Of a stretch of DNA of 50,779 bases, positions 31,271 through 39,849 are shown in pieces; the first letter of the stretch is position 1, and each line of letters starts with the position of its first letter. A program made the position numbers and the translations under genes. The DNA lies in the IMG/VR virus record IMGVR_UViG_3300047560_000810, positions 1-50,779 of that record. The stretch is one strand, 5' to 3'. The notes under the pieces were generated by a model. It did not search any database. It saw only the letters and a list, made by a program, of their open reading frames with translations, and was not told the DNA's origin. This DNA is from a virus.

Positions 31271-31950
31271 AAGTAAAATTGATTAGTTATAGCAAACCAT
31301 CTCGTGAAATGTACGATGAAGGTTTGATGGATGCGCAGGAGTTAGTTGCGTTCTGCGCCCGAGTGAGCAATCCCAGCAACCAGTTCAACACCGACACAGC
31401 AGACAAGCTAATTCGCTACTTGATCAAGAACAAGCACTGGTCTCCTCTCGAGATGGTTAGCGTTTGTCTCGAAATCGAAACCACACGTGATATCGCTCGT
31501 CAGATTTTACGTCATCGCTCTTTTTCATTCCAAGAATTCTCCCAACGTTACGCAGACCCAACTAAGGATCTTGCCTTTGTCGTGCGCGAAGCCCGACTAC
31601 AAGATAGCAAGAACCGCCAGAACTCTACAAAGTTAGACCTATCGCGAGATGATCATCGCCAACTAGCGTATCAATGGGAAAATCTGCAGCAAAACCTAAT
31701 CAACCAAGCACGTGAAACCTACGCATGGGCTGTTGAGCATGGTATTGCTAAAGAGCAAGCGCGAGCAGTTTTGCCAGAAGGTAACACTGTTAGCCGTATG
31801 TACATGAACGGCACACTCCGCAGCTGGGTTCATTATATTGAACTGCGCAGAGAAAACGGCACACAAGAAGAACACAGAGACATCGCTGTCGCATGCGCTA
31901 AGGTTATCGCCGAAGCGTTCCCAATGGCTGATGATCTTTTCAATAATTAA
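31267..31950 (+). CDS. thyX: Flavin-dependent thymidylate synthase ThyX
   Basis: 227 residues from ATG 31267, in an ATGA overlap with the primase stop and preceded by GGAAGAAAGT; ATG 31255 is an alternative. The ThyX signature RHRx7S is present (Arg82, His83, Arg84, Ser92) in RHRSFSFQEFSQRY. EARLQDSKNRQNS and LPEGNTVSRMYMNGTLRSW..LR complete the dUMP and FAD sites. It converts dUMP to dTMP. Phages with base-modified DNA often carry their own thymidylate enzyme; this one makes plain dTMP. Confidence 0.95.
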   Translation: MKVKLISYSKPSREMYDEGLMDAQELVAFCARVSNPSNQFNTDTADKLIRYLIKNKHWSPLEMVSVCLEIETTRDIARQILRHRSFSFQEFSQRYADPTKDLAFVVREARLQDSKNRQNSTKLDLSRDDHRQLAYQWENLQQNLINQARETYAWAVEHGIAKEQARAVLPEGNTVSRMYMNGTLRSWVHYIELRRENGTQEEHRDIAVACAKVIAEAFPMADDLFNN

Positions 31951-31966
31951 AAGATAAGAGGTGTAT

Positions 31967-33760
31967 ATGGATGTCATCGATGGCATCACGGTTGACTATT
32001 CCCGTGATAATCTATTTGACGAACTTGGTAAAATTCGATTAAAAGAAAGTTATATGAGGGATGAAGAAACATCCCCACAACAGAGATTCGCTTATGTCAG
32101 CAAGGCTTTTGGTTCTAATCCTGCTCACGCTCAACGCTTGTACGATTATTCGTCAAAACATTGGTTGTCATACTCAACCCCAATCCTCTCATTCGGCAGA
32201 TCTAAAAGAGGTTTGCCTATCAGTTGCTTTCTAAACTACATCGAAGATACAGCGGAGGGTCTAGTTGATAACCTTAGCGAAACTAACTGGCTTTCTATGC
32301 TTGGGGGTGGCGTTGGGATTGGTTTTGGTATTCGTAGCGCTGATGACAAATCTACTGGTGTTATGCCCCACCTTAAGATGTATGATGCGTCCTCTCTGGC
32401 TTACCGTCAGGGTCGCACTCGTCGTGGATCTTATGCTGCTTATCTTGACATTTCTCACCCTGATGTTCTGATCTTCCTTGAGATGCGTAAGCCAACAGGC
32501 GACCAGAACATGCGTTGTCTGAACCTACATCACGGTATCAACATCCCTGACGCCTTCATGGAAATCATCGAGCGTTGTATGGTTGATAACGAAGCCGACG
32601 ACTCTTGGGAATTAAAAGACCCACACAGCGGTGAAGTCCGTGAAGTTGTTTCTGCCAAGGAACTCTGGCAGAAGATTCTCGAGATGCGCATGCAGACAGG
32701 CGAGCCATACCTACACTTCATTGATGAATCTAATCGTAAGCTACCACATTGGTTGAAGGACAGAGGGTTAAAGGTTCACCAGTCTAATCTCTGCTCTGAG
32801 ATTATTCTCCCAACAAATGAAGAGCGTACTGCGGTTTGTTGTTTGTCCTCTTTGAATTTGGAGTACTATGATGAGTGGAAAGATGATCCTCTATTTCTTC
32901 GTGATATTGCTGAAATGCTTGACAATGTTCTTCAGTATTTTATCGATAATGCTCCTTCCGCCATTGAGCGTGCACGGTATTCTGCCGTTCGTGAGCGCAG
33001 CATTGGTATCGGTGCTTTGGGCTTCCATGCTCTTCTACAACGAAAGAACGTGCCATGGGAATCGTCAATGGCAGTCGGACTCAACAAAGCAATCTTCGCA
33101 TTAGTCAGAGGTAAATTAGATGTCGCTAATAAAGAATTGGGTGCCGAGCGAGGTGAGGCTCCTGATGCAGCTGGTACTGGGAATCGTTTTAGTCATCTTA
33201 TGGCTATCGCTCCCAATGCTTCTTCTTCCATTCTCATGGGGAATACTTCTCCTAGTATTGAACCTTATCGTGCCAACGCTTATCGCCAAGACACTCTATC
33301 GGGTTCTCACCTAAACAAGAATCGTTATCTAGATAAAGTAATTCAGAAGGAAGCTGAACAGCATCCAGAGGGATGGGCAGATGAAGTGTGGCGTAGCATT
33401 ATTGCGAACGATGGTTCGGTTCAGCACATCGATTGGATGGACGACTGGACAAAAGATGTTTTCAAGACGTCTATGGAAATTGACCAGCGCTGGGTCGTAC
33501 AACACGCCGCAGACAGGCAAGTACATGTAGACCAAGCACAGTCTTTGAATGTGTTCTTCAGACCAGACAGTCATATCAAGTACATCCACGCAGTCCACTT
33601 CCAAGCATGGAAGCAGGGATTGAAGACTATGTACTACTGCCGTTCTGACAAGATCGCTAAGGCTGATAAGGTCGCTAAGAAAATTGAGCGTGAAGTTATC
33701 AAGGAGATCAACCTACACGATCTCGCACAAGGTAACGAATGCTTGGCATGTGAAGGATAA
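31967..33760 (+). CDS. nrdA: Class I ribonucleotide reductase large subunit, short form
   Basis: 597 residues from ATG 31967 (AAGAGG upstream). Redox Cys87 is in PISCFLN; the active site has Asn274, Cys276 and Glu278 in SNLCSEI; the second redox Cys is in AVCCLSSLNLE. The C-terminal electron-shuttle pair is ECLAC (Cys592, Cys595). It is shorter than E. coli NrdA (761) and lacks the N-terminal ATP-cone, so dATP feedback inhibition is probably lost. It pairs with NrdB encoded downstream; the phage thioredoxin may be the reductant. Confidence 0.95.
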   Translation: MDVIDGITVDYSRDNLFDELGKIRLKESYMRDEETSPQQRFAYVSKAFGSNPAHAQRLYDYSSKHWLSYSTPILSFGRSKRGLPISCFLNYIEDTAEGLVDNLSETNWLSMLGGGVGIGFGIRSADDKSTGVMPHLKMYDASSLAYRQGRTRRGSYAAYLDISHPDVLIFLEMRKPTGDQNMRCLNLHHGINIPDAFMEIIERCMVDNEADDSWELKDPHSGEVREVVSAKELWQKILEMRMQTGEPYLHFIDESNRKLPHWLKDRGLKVHQSNLCSEIILPTNEERTAVCCLSSLNLEYYDEWKDDPLFLRDIAEMLDNVLQYFIDNAPSAIERARYSAVRERSIGIGALGFHALLQRKNVPWESSMAVGLNKAIFALVRGKLDVANKELGAERGEAPDAAGTGNRFSHLMAIAPNASSSILMGNTSPSIEPYRANAYRQDTLSGSHLNKNRYLDKVIQKEAEQHPEGWADEVWRSIIANDGSVQHIDWMDDWTKDVFKTSMEIDQRWVVQHAADRQVHVDQAQSLNVFFRPDSHIKYIHAVHFQAWKQGLKTMYYCRSDKIAKADKVAKKIEREVIKEINLHDLAQGNECLACEG

Positions 33761-33763
33761 TAA

Positions 33764-34753
33764 ATGGTTAAGAAACACGGTAAACTAACAGATGAACGCA
33801 CCTACTTTAAGCCGTTCAACTACCCATGGGCTTATGAGGCATGGTTAAAACACGAACAGGCGCATTGGTTACACACCGAAGTGCCTATGATGGAAGACGT
33901 TAAAGATTGGAAAAAGAAGTTAAGCAAAGATGAAAAGAAGTTTCTTACAAATATATTCCGCTTCTTCACACAGGGTGATATTGACGTGGCTGGTGGTTAT
34001 GTACGCAATTATCTTCCTTATTTTCCTCAGCCTGAAATTCGGATGATGTTGTCTGGCTTTGCTGCTCGCGAAGCCCTACACATCGCTGCATACTCTCACC
34101 TGATCGAGACTCTAGGTATGCCTGAGTCTACATACAATGAGTTCTTGGAGTACCAAGAGATGAAAGATAAGCATGACTACGTCATGGATCTATCTTCTCG
34201 TAACGGTACAGTTGCTTCAACTGCAGAACACATCGCTGTGTTCTCTGCCTTCACTGAAGGTATGCAGTTGTTCTCTTCGTTCATCATGCTCTTGAACTTC
34301 CCTCGTCATGGCTTGATGAAGGGTATGGGTCAGATCGTTACTTGGTCTATCGTTGACGAAACGATGCATGCCGAGTCCATGATTAAGCTATTCAAAGAGT
34401 ACGTCAAAGAAAACCCAGAGATCTGGAACGACGAACTCAAGAGCAAAATCTACACCATCGCTGAAAAGATGGTGGAGTTGGAAGACAAATTTATTGACTT
34501 GTCTTTCGCTGGTAATGAAATGCGTGATCTTAAACCAGAAGACGTCAAACAATACATCCGCTACATTGCAGACCGCCGTTTGATTTCTATGGGTATGAAG
34601 GGTATTTTCAAAGTTAAAAAGAACCCACTACCATGGGTAGAAGAAATGATCAACGCGCCAGTACACGGTAACTTCTTTGAGAACCGAGTCACTGACTACG
34701 CTAAAGGTGCTCTATCTGGTAGCTGGGACGACGTATGGGGGAAAGCAGCGTAA
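33764..34753 (+). CDS. nrdB: Class I ribonucleotide reductase small subunit
   Basis: 329 residues. The di-iron ligands include AREALHIAAY, with Glu103, His106 and the radical Tyr110 (ExxHxxxY spacing as in E. coli NrdB). VDETMHAESM supplies the C-terminal Glu and His ligands. It generates the tyrosyl radical used by NrdA. Four bases separate it from nrdA, and its stop overlaps the next small gene. Confidence 0.95.
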   Translation: MVKKHGKLTDERTYFKPFNYPWAYEAWLKHEQAHWLHTEVPMMEDVKDWKKKLSKDEKKFLTNIFRFFTQGDIDVAGGYVRNYLPYFPQPEIRMMLSGFAAREALHIAAYSHLIETLGMPESTYNEFLEYQEMKDKHDYVMDLSSRNGTVASTAEHIAVFSAFTEGMQLFSSFIMLLNFPRHGLMKGMGQIVTWSIVDETMHAESMIKLFKEYVKENPEIWNDELKSKIYTIAEKMVELEDKFIDLSFAGNEMRDLKPEDVKQYIRYIADRRLISMGMKGIFKVKKNPLPWVEEMINAPVHGNFFENRVTDYAKGALSGSWDDVWGKAA

Positions 34754-34905
34754 TGGCAACAACTAAATACTTTGAGTGTGATGAATGCGGAGCAAGAGGC
34801 AAGATCACCCTCAAAGGAGACGACCACGGAACGGAAGATTTAGTATACTGTCCAGTCTGTTCGGCTGACATCTATGAGGAGGAAGATCTAGATGAACAAG
34901 AATGA
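34753..34905 (+). CDS. Small zinc-ribbon protein (50 aa)
   Basis: TAATG overlap with nrdB; ends at TGA 34903-34905, overlapping the next gene by ATGA. YFECDECGARGKI and YCPVCSADIY give a CxxC-x(n)-CxxC zinc ribbon, with an acidic tail (YEEEDLDEQE). Tight packing on both sides supports translation. Possible regulator or RNR-associated protein; function unknown. Confidence 0.7.
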   Translation: MATTKYFECDECGARGKITLKGDDHGTEDLVYCPVCSADIYEEEDLDEQE

Positions 34906-35330
34906 CTTGGTATTACAAAAATCAACCAGTACTAGAACTAACTGAAGATTGTGTCGGGTTTGTATATCTAATTACAAACCTGACCAATCAACGTAAATAT
35001 ATCGGTAAGAAACTCGCCAAGTTCTCAAAGACGACCTACAAGATGGTTACCTTAAAGAATGGCACTAAGAAGAGAAAAAAGATCAAAGGCAAGATCGACT
35101 CCGATTGGCTAGACTACTATGGGTCTTCCATAGAACTAAATAAAGATGTAGCATCTCTCGGTAAGGGTAACTTTACACGAGAGATTTTGTTCTTCTGCAA
35201 ATCAAAAGCAGAGTGTTCTTATATCGAAGCGAGGGAACAATTTTCTAGAAAGGTTCTGGAATCTGACGACTACTACAACGGGCAGATCTCTGTTCGAGTC
35301 CACGGATCCCATATCAAAAACAAGTTATGA
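34902..35330 (+). CDS. GIY-YIG-like endonuclease domain protein
   Basis: 142 residues. CVGFVYLITNLTNQRKYIGKKL is the GIY-YIG core (VYLI..KYIG), with WLDYYGSS and FTREILFFC following and Glu in SYIEAREQF as the likely metal ligand. This is the Seg-like or single-domain phage GIY-YIG type. It might be a free-standing homing endonuclease or a repair nuclease. It replaces no gene and is coupled to both neighbours, which argues for a phage function. Confidence 0.7.
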   Translation: MTWYYKNQPVLELTEDCVGFVYLITNLTNQRKYIGKKLAKFSKTTYKMVTLKNGTKKRKKIKGKIDSDWLDYYGSSIELNKDVASLGKGNFTREILFFCKSKAECSYIEAREQFSRKVLESDDYYNGQISVRVHGSHIKNKL

Positions 35331-36409
35331 CATACTTACTCTTAGTCATCGCCCTATCTCTTTCAGCCGTAGCTGAGTGGTATGCCATCGTCGGTTTGAT
35401 GGCTATCTTCGCTGCAGCCTCTACACCTATCATGGTCATGGGGATTCTGCTGGGTGCGGCTAAGCTAGTCGTGGCTTCTTGGTTATACCGAAACTGGAAA
35501 GAGATTCCAATCCTTCTTAAAACTTACTTCACAGCAGCTTTGATCATCCTGATGTTCTTGACATCGATGGGTATCTTCGGCTTCTTGAGTAAAGCCCACT
35601 TGGATCAGGCTATTCCAACTGGTGACATCGCAGCTAAAGTTAGTCTATATGATGAGAAAGTTAAGATAGCAAAGGATAATATCGATGCGAACCGCAAAGC
35701 TCTTAAACAACTTGATGAGTCGGTGGATCAGGTCATGGCACGCAGCGCAGATGAAAAGGGTGCCGATAAAGCAGTTGCTATCAGAAGATCTCAGGCTAAA
35801 GAGCGCACCCGTCTCTTGGGTGAGATCCAAACCGAACAGGCGACAGTTAGTAAACTTATGGAAGAGTCAGCACCGATTCGCGCTGAGGCTCGTAAGGTTG
35901 AAGCCGAAGTTGGACCAATCAAGTACATCGCAGCTGTAATCTACGAAGACAACGCTAACGCAGACGTCTTAGAGAAGGCTGTTCGTTTCGTCACTATGAT
36001 GATCGTTTCTGTTTTCGACCCATTGGCAGTTCTATTGCTTATCGCTGCTAACTGGAATATGAAGAGAAACGCCCAACCAAACTGGACAGAGTTCTTCAAT
36101 AAGAAGCCCGAGGAAGAAGAAAGCATTAAACCTGATGCTTGGGTAGCAGATGTCGGTGAACCACCTACACCAGAAGAACTTGAAGAGGATATTCAAGTAG
36201 AGGAAGAACCAGTCCCGACTGAGTGGTCTTCAGAACTATACCTCAGAGATCGTCAAATTCCAGAGTCTGACAAGGCTAGATCATTCCTAAGTAAAGTAAA
36301 CGAATCTATCGGCGTTAAGTCAATCGAACAAGAAGTCGAAGAGATTCAAGTCAACGATAAGGGTAAGGTCGTTGAGTATGATTCAGCGGGGCGTCGAGTA
36401 ACCCCGTAA
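35327..36409 (+). CDS. Multi-span membrane protein with coiled-coil domain
   Basis: 360 residues. Three or so N-terminal membrane helices (about 3-23, 28-50 and 64-88), a long coiled-coil region (100-190), a fourth segment (MIVSVFDPLAVLLLIAANW, about 220-240), and an acidic cytoplasmic tail (PEEEESIKP, EELEEDIQVEEE). Similar proteins occur in T4-like aquatic phages with no known role; membrane remodelling or lysis control is a guess. A weak CGGGG/CCCCG hairpin overlaps the stop. Confidence 0.6.
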   Translation: MTYLLLVIALSLSAVAEWYAIVGLMAIFAAASTPIMVMGILLGAAKLVVASWLYRNWKEIPILLKTYFTAALIILMFLTSMGIFGFLSKAHLDQAIPTGDIAAKVSLYDEKVKIAKDNIDANRKALKQLDESVDQVMARSADEKGADKAVAIRRSQAKERTRLLGEIQTEQATVSKLMEESAPIRAEARKVEAEVGPIKYIAAVIYEDNANADVLEKAVRFVTMMIVSVFDPLAVLLLIAANWNMKRNAQPNWTEFFNKKPEEEESIKPDAWVADVGEPPTPEELEEDIQVEEEPVPTEWSSELYLRDRQIPESDKARSFLSKVNESIGVKSIEQEVEEIQVNDKGKVVEYDSAGRRVTP

Positions 36410-36463
36410 GAATTTGCAACCCCTAAATAAAAGTGTTCTTAATACTTTTACAAAGGGAACCAA

Positions 36464-36940
36464 ATGAACAAAAAGTTCGGCACGATGCTGCTTTTTGTCA
36501 TGTTTACATCTTCAGCGATGGCTATTGACCCCATCGTTACTGACTCGACTTCTAATAGCACATCTTATTCTAAAACAGACAGCACTACTACAGTGAAGTC
36601 TCCTCCACCAACAGCGGTGGCTCCAGCAATTACAGTTATTAACTCCGATGTTTGTGCAGTCGGAGCATCAGCTGCTGTCCAAACGCAAATTCTAGGTATT
36701 TCCATGGGTGGTACTACCACCGATAAAAACTGCGAACGCTTGAAGTTAGCTCGTGGTGTTTATGACATGGGTATGAAGGTTGCCGCAGTCGCGATCATGT
36801 GCCAAGACGAACGTGTATTTACTGCTATGATGAACGCAGGAACTCCATGTCCAGTCGATGGTAAGATCGGCGAACAAGCTAAGGCAATCTGGGAAGAAAA
36901 TCCAGACCGTAAGCCACAAAAAGTCAAGAGTGCTGACTAA
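36464..36940 (+). CDS. Secreted/periplasmic phage protein of unknown function
   Basis: 158 residues, with RBS AAAGGGAACC. Signal peptide MNKKFGTMLLFVMFTSSAMA with cleavage after AMA. The mature part has a Ser/Thr-rich stretch, SPPPTAVAPAITVINSDVCAVG, AVQTQILGIS, NCERLKLARGVYDMGMKVAAVAIMCQDERVF and PCPVDGKIG; four Cys may form disulfides. The pattern is familiar from T4-like phages. A CTAAATA box at 36423 may be its late promoter. Confidence 0.65.
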   Translation: MNKKFGTMLLFVMFTSSAMAIDPIVTDSTSNSTSYSKTDSTTTVKSPPPTAVAPAITVINSDVCAVGASAAVQTQILGISMGGTTTDKNCERLKLARGVYDMGMKVAAVAIMCQDERVFTAMMNAGTPCPVDGKIGEQAKAIWEENPDRKPQKVKSAD

Positions 36941-38634
36941 TGAAGTTAGTAGCAGTAATCCTTTCTGCATTGGTTGCAGGATTGATCTGCAACGCACACG
37001 CGCAATCTGTTTCTCCTAACCTAATCGGACCAAATAACCTAACAGGTACAGTAGCCACCACCTCAACTGGTGGTGGTCTTACTGGTGGTTCACCTCCTGG
37101 ATACAACTCATCCACGAACACGATTATGTTCGGTTATACGCAGGCAAGCGTGGCGTATACATACGCCTTCAGTACAGCGCTACAGAATAGTGGTATGACT
37201 ATCCTTGGGTATAACTACTCTTGGCAGTACTTGAATCAGGGAATGACAAGTGGTAACCTAACAGCAGCAGTAAACTTCTCTGCTAATAATGGGTCATCTC
37301 TACACTATAAGTCTTGGGCTCTTGGTACAACTACTGACTGGACAACATTCAGTGGAACAGAAACCTTCACTAGTCCAGGTCTTCTAGCAGCAGACATCGC
37401 TAACTTCTCTCTTAAGTTTAGTGGTAAGGATAGCCGTTACTGGGCTGGTTACTATGGTCCACAGGTTAGAAACCCTTCTCTGACTCTAAACTATACATTT
37501 GACCAGTGCTCAGCTAATCCTCTGTCTAGTCCTAACTGCCCAGGATACGCTGCAGCTTACCTGACTCAACAGTGTACTGCTAACCCTCTATACTCTACTC
37601 AGTGTTCTGGGTATGCAGCAGCATATCAAACTCAACAGTGCACGATCAATCCGCTTTACTCTCCTGACTGTCCAGGATACGCTAATGCGTATCTAAACTA
37701 TCAGTGCTCTACCAACCCACTCTATTCTACCACATGTGAGGGATATGAACAAGCGTACTTCAATCAGCAATGCACAGCGAATCCACTCTACAACACTCGT
37801 TGTACAGGATATGCTGAAGCGTATGCAACACAACAATGCACTATTAATCCACTTTCATCAACAACTTGTTCTGGTTATGCTAGCGCCTACTTTGATCAAC
37901 AATGTAGACTGAATGCTCTGTACGATTCGAAGTGTCCAGACTACGCTGTAGCATATGCCAAGAAGATGGTTCTTGAGCAGCAGGGGATTGCTGGAACAGT
38001 AGCAACTGCAGGTGTAATCGCTCAGACTGCTCCAACAACTACTGCCACTGTTGACTCTTCTGGAACTGTTAGCACATCAACAACTGGTTCTGCTGTAGTC
38101 GATAAGGCTCTTCCACCTCCAGCAACATCTGCTAACTCTGCTGCAGCGCCAGCTGCTCCAGTCCAGTTGGTTCAACCACCCCCACCACCTAGTGCTCCAC
38201 AACAGGGTCAGCAGGACAAGAAACCTGAAGGTCCAAAACCAGAAGGTGGTCCGCAGGGACAACCGCCACAAGGTGGACCACAGGGTGGTGAGAAGCCACA
38301 ACCAACTGCTCGTCAGGCTCTAGCTGAACGCAGACAAGAAGCTGCTAAGCGCGATGCTGTTGAGAAGGGTAAGAATCTAGCTAAAGAGATGGGTAAAGCT
38401 ACCGATCTAGAAGCACAGAAGCAGGTACAAAATGTAGTTATTCAAGCAATGGGTTTCACTCCAGGCTTTGACAACTACGGTAAAACTTTCATGCCCGATG
38501 GAATCGGGTATAAACCATTCACGGTCTACAATAATCAAGTAAACGTAGACAATAGAAGACTCGGTCGTGGGTTGTTTGGTCCGACCGATACACTACACAA
38601 TGAATTGGTAGAATCTCAATACAAAGGAAACTAA
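36940..38634 (+). CDS. Secreted Cys-repeat protein, possibly virion or envelope-associated
   Basis: 564 residues. N-terminal signal peptide (cleavage near AHA). Residues 20-185 are Ser/Thr/Gly-rich and beta-like. Seven tandem 22-residue repeats follow (about 189-342), of the form QC-x2-NPLYS-x2-C-x-GYA-x-AY-x2-Q, each with two Cys. Then a Thr/Ser segment, a Pro/Gln/Gly-rich linker and a charged helix. It shares a base with the previous gene, and both are exported. Repeat proteins of this kind occur in phages of aquatic bacteria; function unknown. Confidence 0.65.
   Translation: MKLVAVILSALVAGLICNAHAQSVSPNLIGPNNLTGTVATTSTGGGLTGGSPPGYNSSTNTIMFGYTQASVAYTYAFSTALQNSGMTILGYNYSWQYLNQGMTSGNLTAAVNFSANNGSSLHYKSWALGTTTDWTTFSGTETFTSPGLLAADIANFSLKFSGKDSRYWAGYYGPQVRNPSLTLNYTFDQCSANPLSSPNCPGYAAAYLTQQCTANPLYSTQCSGYAAAYQTQQCTINPLYSPDCPGYANAYLNYQCSTNPLYSTTCEGYEQAYFNQQCTANPLYNTRCTGYAEAYATQQCTINPLSSTTCSGYASAYFDQQCRLNALYDSKCPDYAVAYAKKMVLEQQGIAGTVATAGVIAQTAPTTTATVDSSGTVSTSTTGSAVVDKALPPPATSANSAAAPAAPVQLVQPPPPPSAPQQGQQDKKPEGPKPEGGPQGQPPQGGPQGGEKPQPTARQALAERRQEAAKRDAVEKGKNLAKEMGKATDLEAQKQVQNVVIQAMGFTPGFDNYGKTFMPDGIGYKPFTVYNNQVNVDNRRLGRGLFGPTDTLHNELVESQYKGN
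37504..37965 (+). repeat. Seven tandem 66-bp protein-coding repeats
   Basis: Each unit encodes 22 residues with the invariant frame C-x9-C and GYA..AY. Units differ considerably at the DNA level, so this is an old protein repeat, not a recent DNA duplication. Confidence 0.8.
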
Positions 38635-38635
38635 A

Positions 38636-39145
38636 ATGGGAGAAGAAATTAAAGACGTCAACGCTAAGGTTGACCAGTTAGAAGAAGCAGCGAAGAAGTA
38701 CGCTAGCAAGGACACTGTTATTAGTATCGGTGGGTATGAGTTCACACCTGCCAAACTAATGGTAGCGTTCACTATCGTCTCTTCTACTCTTGGTGGCTTG
38801 TACGGTGCTTTCGAAGTCTACAAAGACTATCAAAGTATGAAGAAGCGTATCACTGAGTATGTTGCTCCAGATCTTTCTGAACTAAATAAAAAGATGGAAA
38901 TCACTATGCAGAACAGCGAAAAGTCTGTTCAGTATACACAGGACATCAAGAACGATCTTAAGGGTGACATCCGTCGTCTAGAGACTGTTGTTGATAACGT
39001 TGAGCGTTCGACTAAACAGTCACAGCGCGAAACTGATCAAGAACTACGTTCAGTCCGTCAGTCTACAGAGCGTGAGATCAAAGAGATCAAGAAAGAAGTC
39101 GATTCCAAGATCCAGAAGGCTCTTGACAATCCATTAGCAAAGTAA
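38636..39145 (+). CDS. Membrane protein with coiled-coil tail
   Basis: 169 residues. One hydrophobic segment (about 40-60, LMVAFTIVSSTLGGLYGAF) after a short helix, then a long coiled coil (75-165) with LNKKMEITMQNSEKSVQYTQ and repeated Glu/Lys/Arg heptads. The layout fits a membrane-tethered spacer or lysis accessory. It is part of a run of membrane or exported proteins. No family recognised. Confidence 0.6.
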   Translation: MGEEIKDVNAKVDQLEEAAKKYASKDTVISIGGYEFTPAKLMVAFTIVSSTLGGLYGAFEVYKDYQSMKKRITEYVAPDLSELNKKMEITMQNSEKSVQYTQDIKNDLKGDIRRLETVVDNVERSTKQSQRETDQELRSVRQSTEREIKEIKKEVDSKIQKALDNPLAK

Positions 39146-39154
39146 GGAAGTGAA

Positions 39155-39694
39155 ATGGCAGAAGAAGTAAAGAAAGCCCCAACTCGTAGCGAACGCGAAG
39201 CTGCGATTAAAGACAAAGCAGGATTGGTAATTGTTGTAATGGCATTGTTGCTAGCAATCAATACTTACTTCTCCAATAGTTTCAGCGGTGCAGCGATGAC
39301 TAACCTACTGAAAGCATCCAACACATACGGATTCTATCAGTCTAAGTCTATCAAGCAATCTATCGCTGAAGGTCAACTTGAAGAAGCTAAGAAGATGGGC
39401 GACAAGGCTCGTGTTGAAAAGCTACAATCTAAAATTGACCGCTATGAATCTGATCCAAAATCTGGAGAAGGAAAGAAAGAGTTGCTTGACAAGGCTCGTG
39501 CCCAAGAAGCTGCTCGTGATGAGGCTCGTGTTCACAGCCCATGGTTGACTTTCTCTGGTATGTTGTTCCAACTTGCAATCGTGTTGCTATCTGCTTCTAT
39601 TATTGCAGTTGACATGCGTATGTACTACGCCTCTTGGGGTGTTGGTGCTCTTGGTATCATCCTATTATTGCAAGGAGTTTTCCTATGGGTCTAA
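39155..39694 (+). CDS. DUF4337-type membrane protein
   Basis: 179 residues. Membrane helices at about 22-40 and two near the C-terminus (LFQLAIVLLSASIIAVDM; GALGIILLLQGVFLWV). The segment AMTNLLKASNTYGFYQSKSIKQS is the N-x-x-K-A-x-x-x-x-x-x-Y-Q-x-K-S-I-K signature of DUF4337 proteins, found in bacteria and T4-like phages. Function unknown. Its end overlaps a tiny zinc-knuckle ORF. Confidence 0.7.
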   Translation: MAEEVKKAPTRSEREAAIKDKAGLVIVVMALLLAINTYFSNSFSGAAMTNLLKASNTYGFYQSKSIKQSIAEGQLEEAKKMGDKARVEKLQSKIDRYESDPKSGEGKKELLDKARAQEAARDEARVHSPWLTFSGMLFQLAIVLLSASIIAVDMRMYYASWGVGALGIILLLQGVFLWV

Positions 39695-39738
39695 TCGAAG
39701 AATGTCCAGTTTGCGGTGGTAAACACCCAAAGAAGTAA
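39685..39738 (+). CDS. 17-residue zinc-knuckle peptide
   Basis: ATG 39685 is preceded by AAGGAG at an ideal 7 bases, and the frame ends at TAA 39736-39738. The peptide contains EECPVCGGKH, a half zinc knuckle (CxxC with a nearby His). Overlap with the upstream gene and a strong ribosome binding site argue for translation; a terminator follows. Confidence 0.55.
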   Translation: MGLIEECPVCGGKHPKK

Positions 39739-39797
39739 ACCTAAGTGTTACAAAGAAACCCCACCAAGTGTGGGGTTTTGCAATTTAGGGCTTGTCT
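39733..39797 (+). repeat. Intergenic terminator-promoter cassette, copy 2
   Basis: Shares AAGTAAACCTAA, the whole terminator stem-loop and ATTTAGGGCTTG with 7266-7333. The following promoters differ in detail (TTGTCT/TATACT here, TTGACA/TATAAT there). Confidence 0.8.
39757..39780 (+). terminator. Rho-independent terminator
   Basis: CCCCAC (39759-39764) and GTGGGG (39770-39775) around CAAGT, followed by TTTTG; identical to the terminator at 7293. Confidence 0.9.
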
Positions 39798-39820
39798 TGC
39801 ATTTGACTTGAGGGTATACT
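39792..39820 (+). promoter_or_regulatory. Sigma-70-type promoter
   Basis: TTGTCT (39792-39797), 17 bp, TATACT (39815-39820), with GGG before the -10 box. It drives the small-gene operon from 39850. Confidence 0.7.
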
Positions 39821-39849
39821 AACGGTGTTAGGGTTGATGAGGAATTATC

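Noticed and set aside
37504-37965. Tandem repeats as a CRISPR array
   Set aside because: Repeats are in frame, 66 bp, without unique spacers, and encode a regular Cys repeat.
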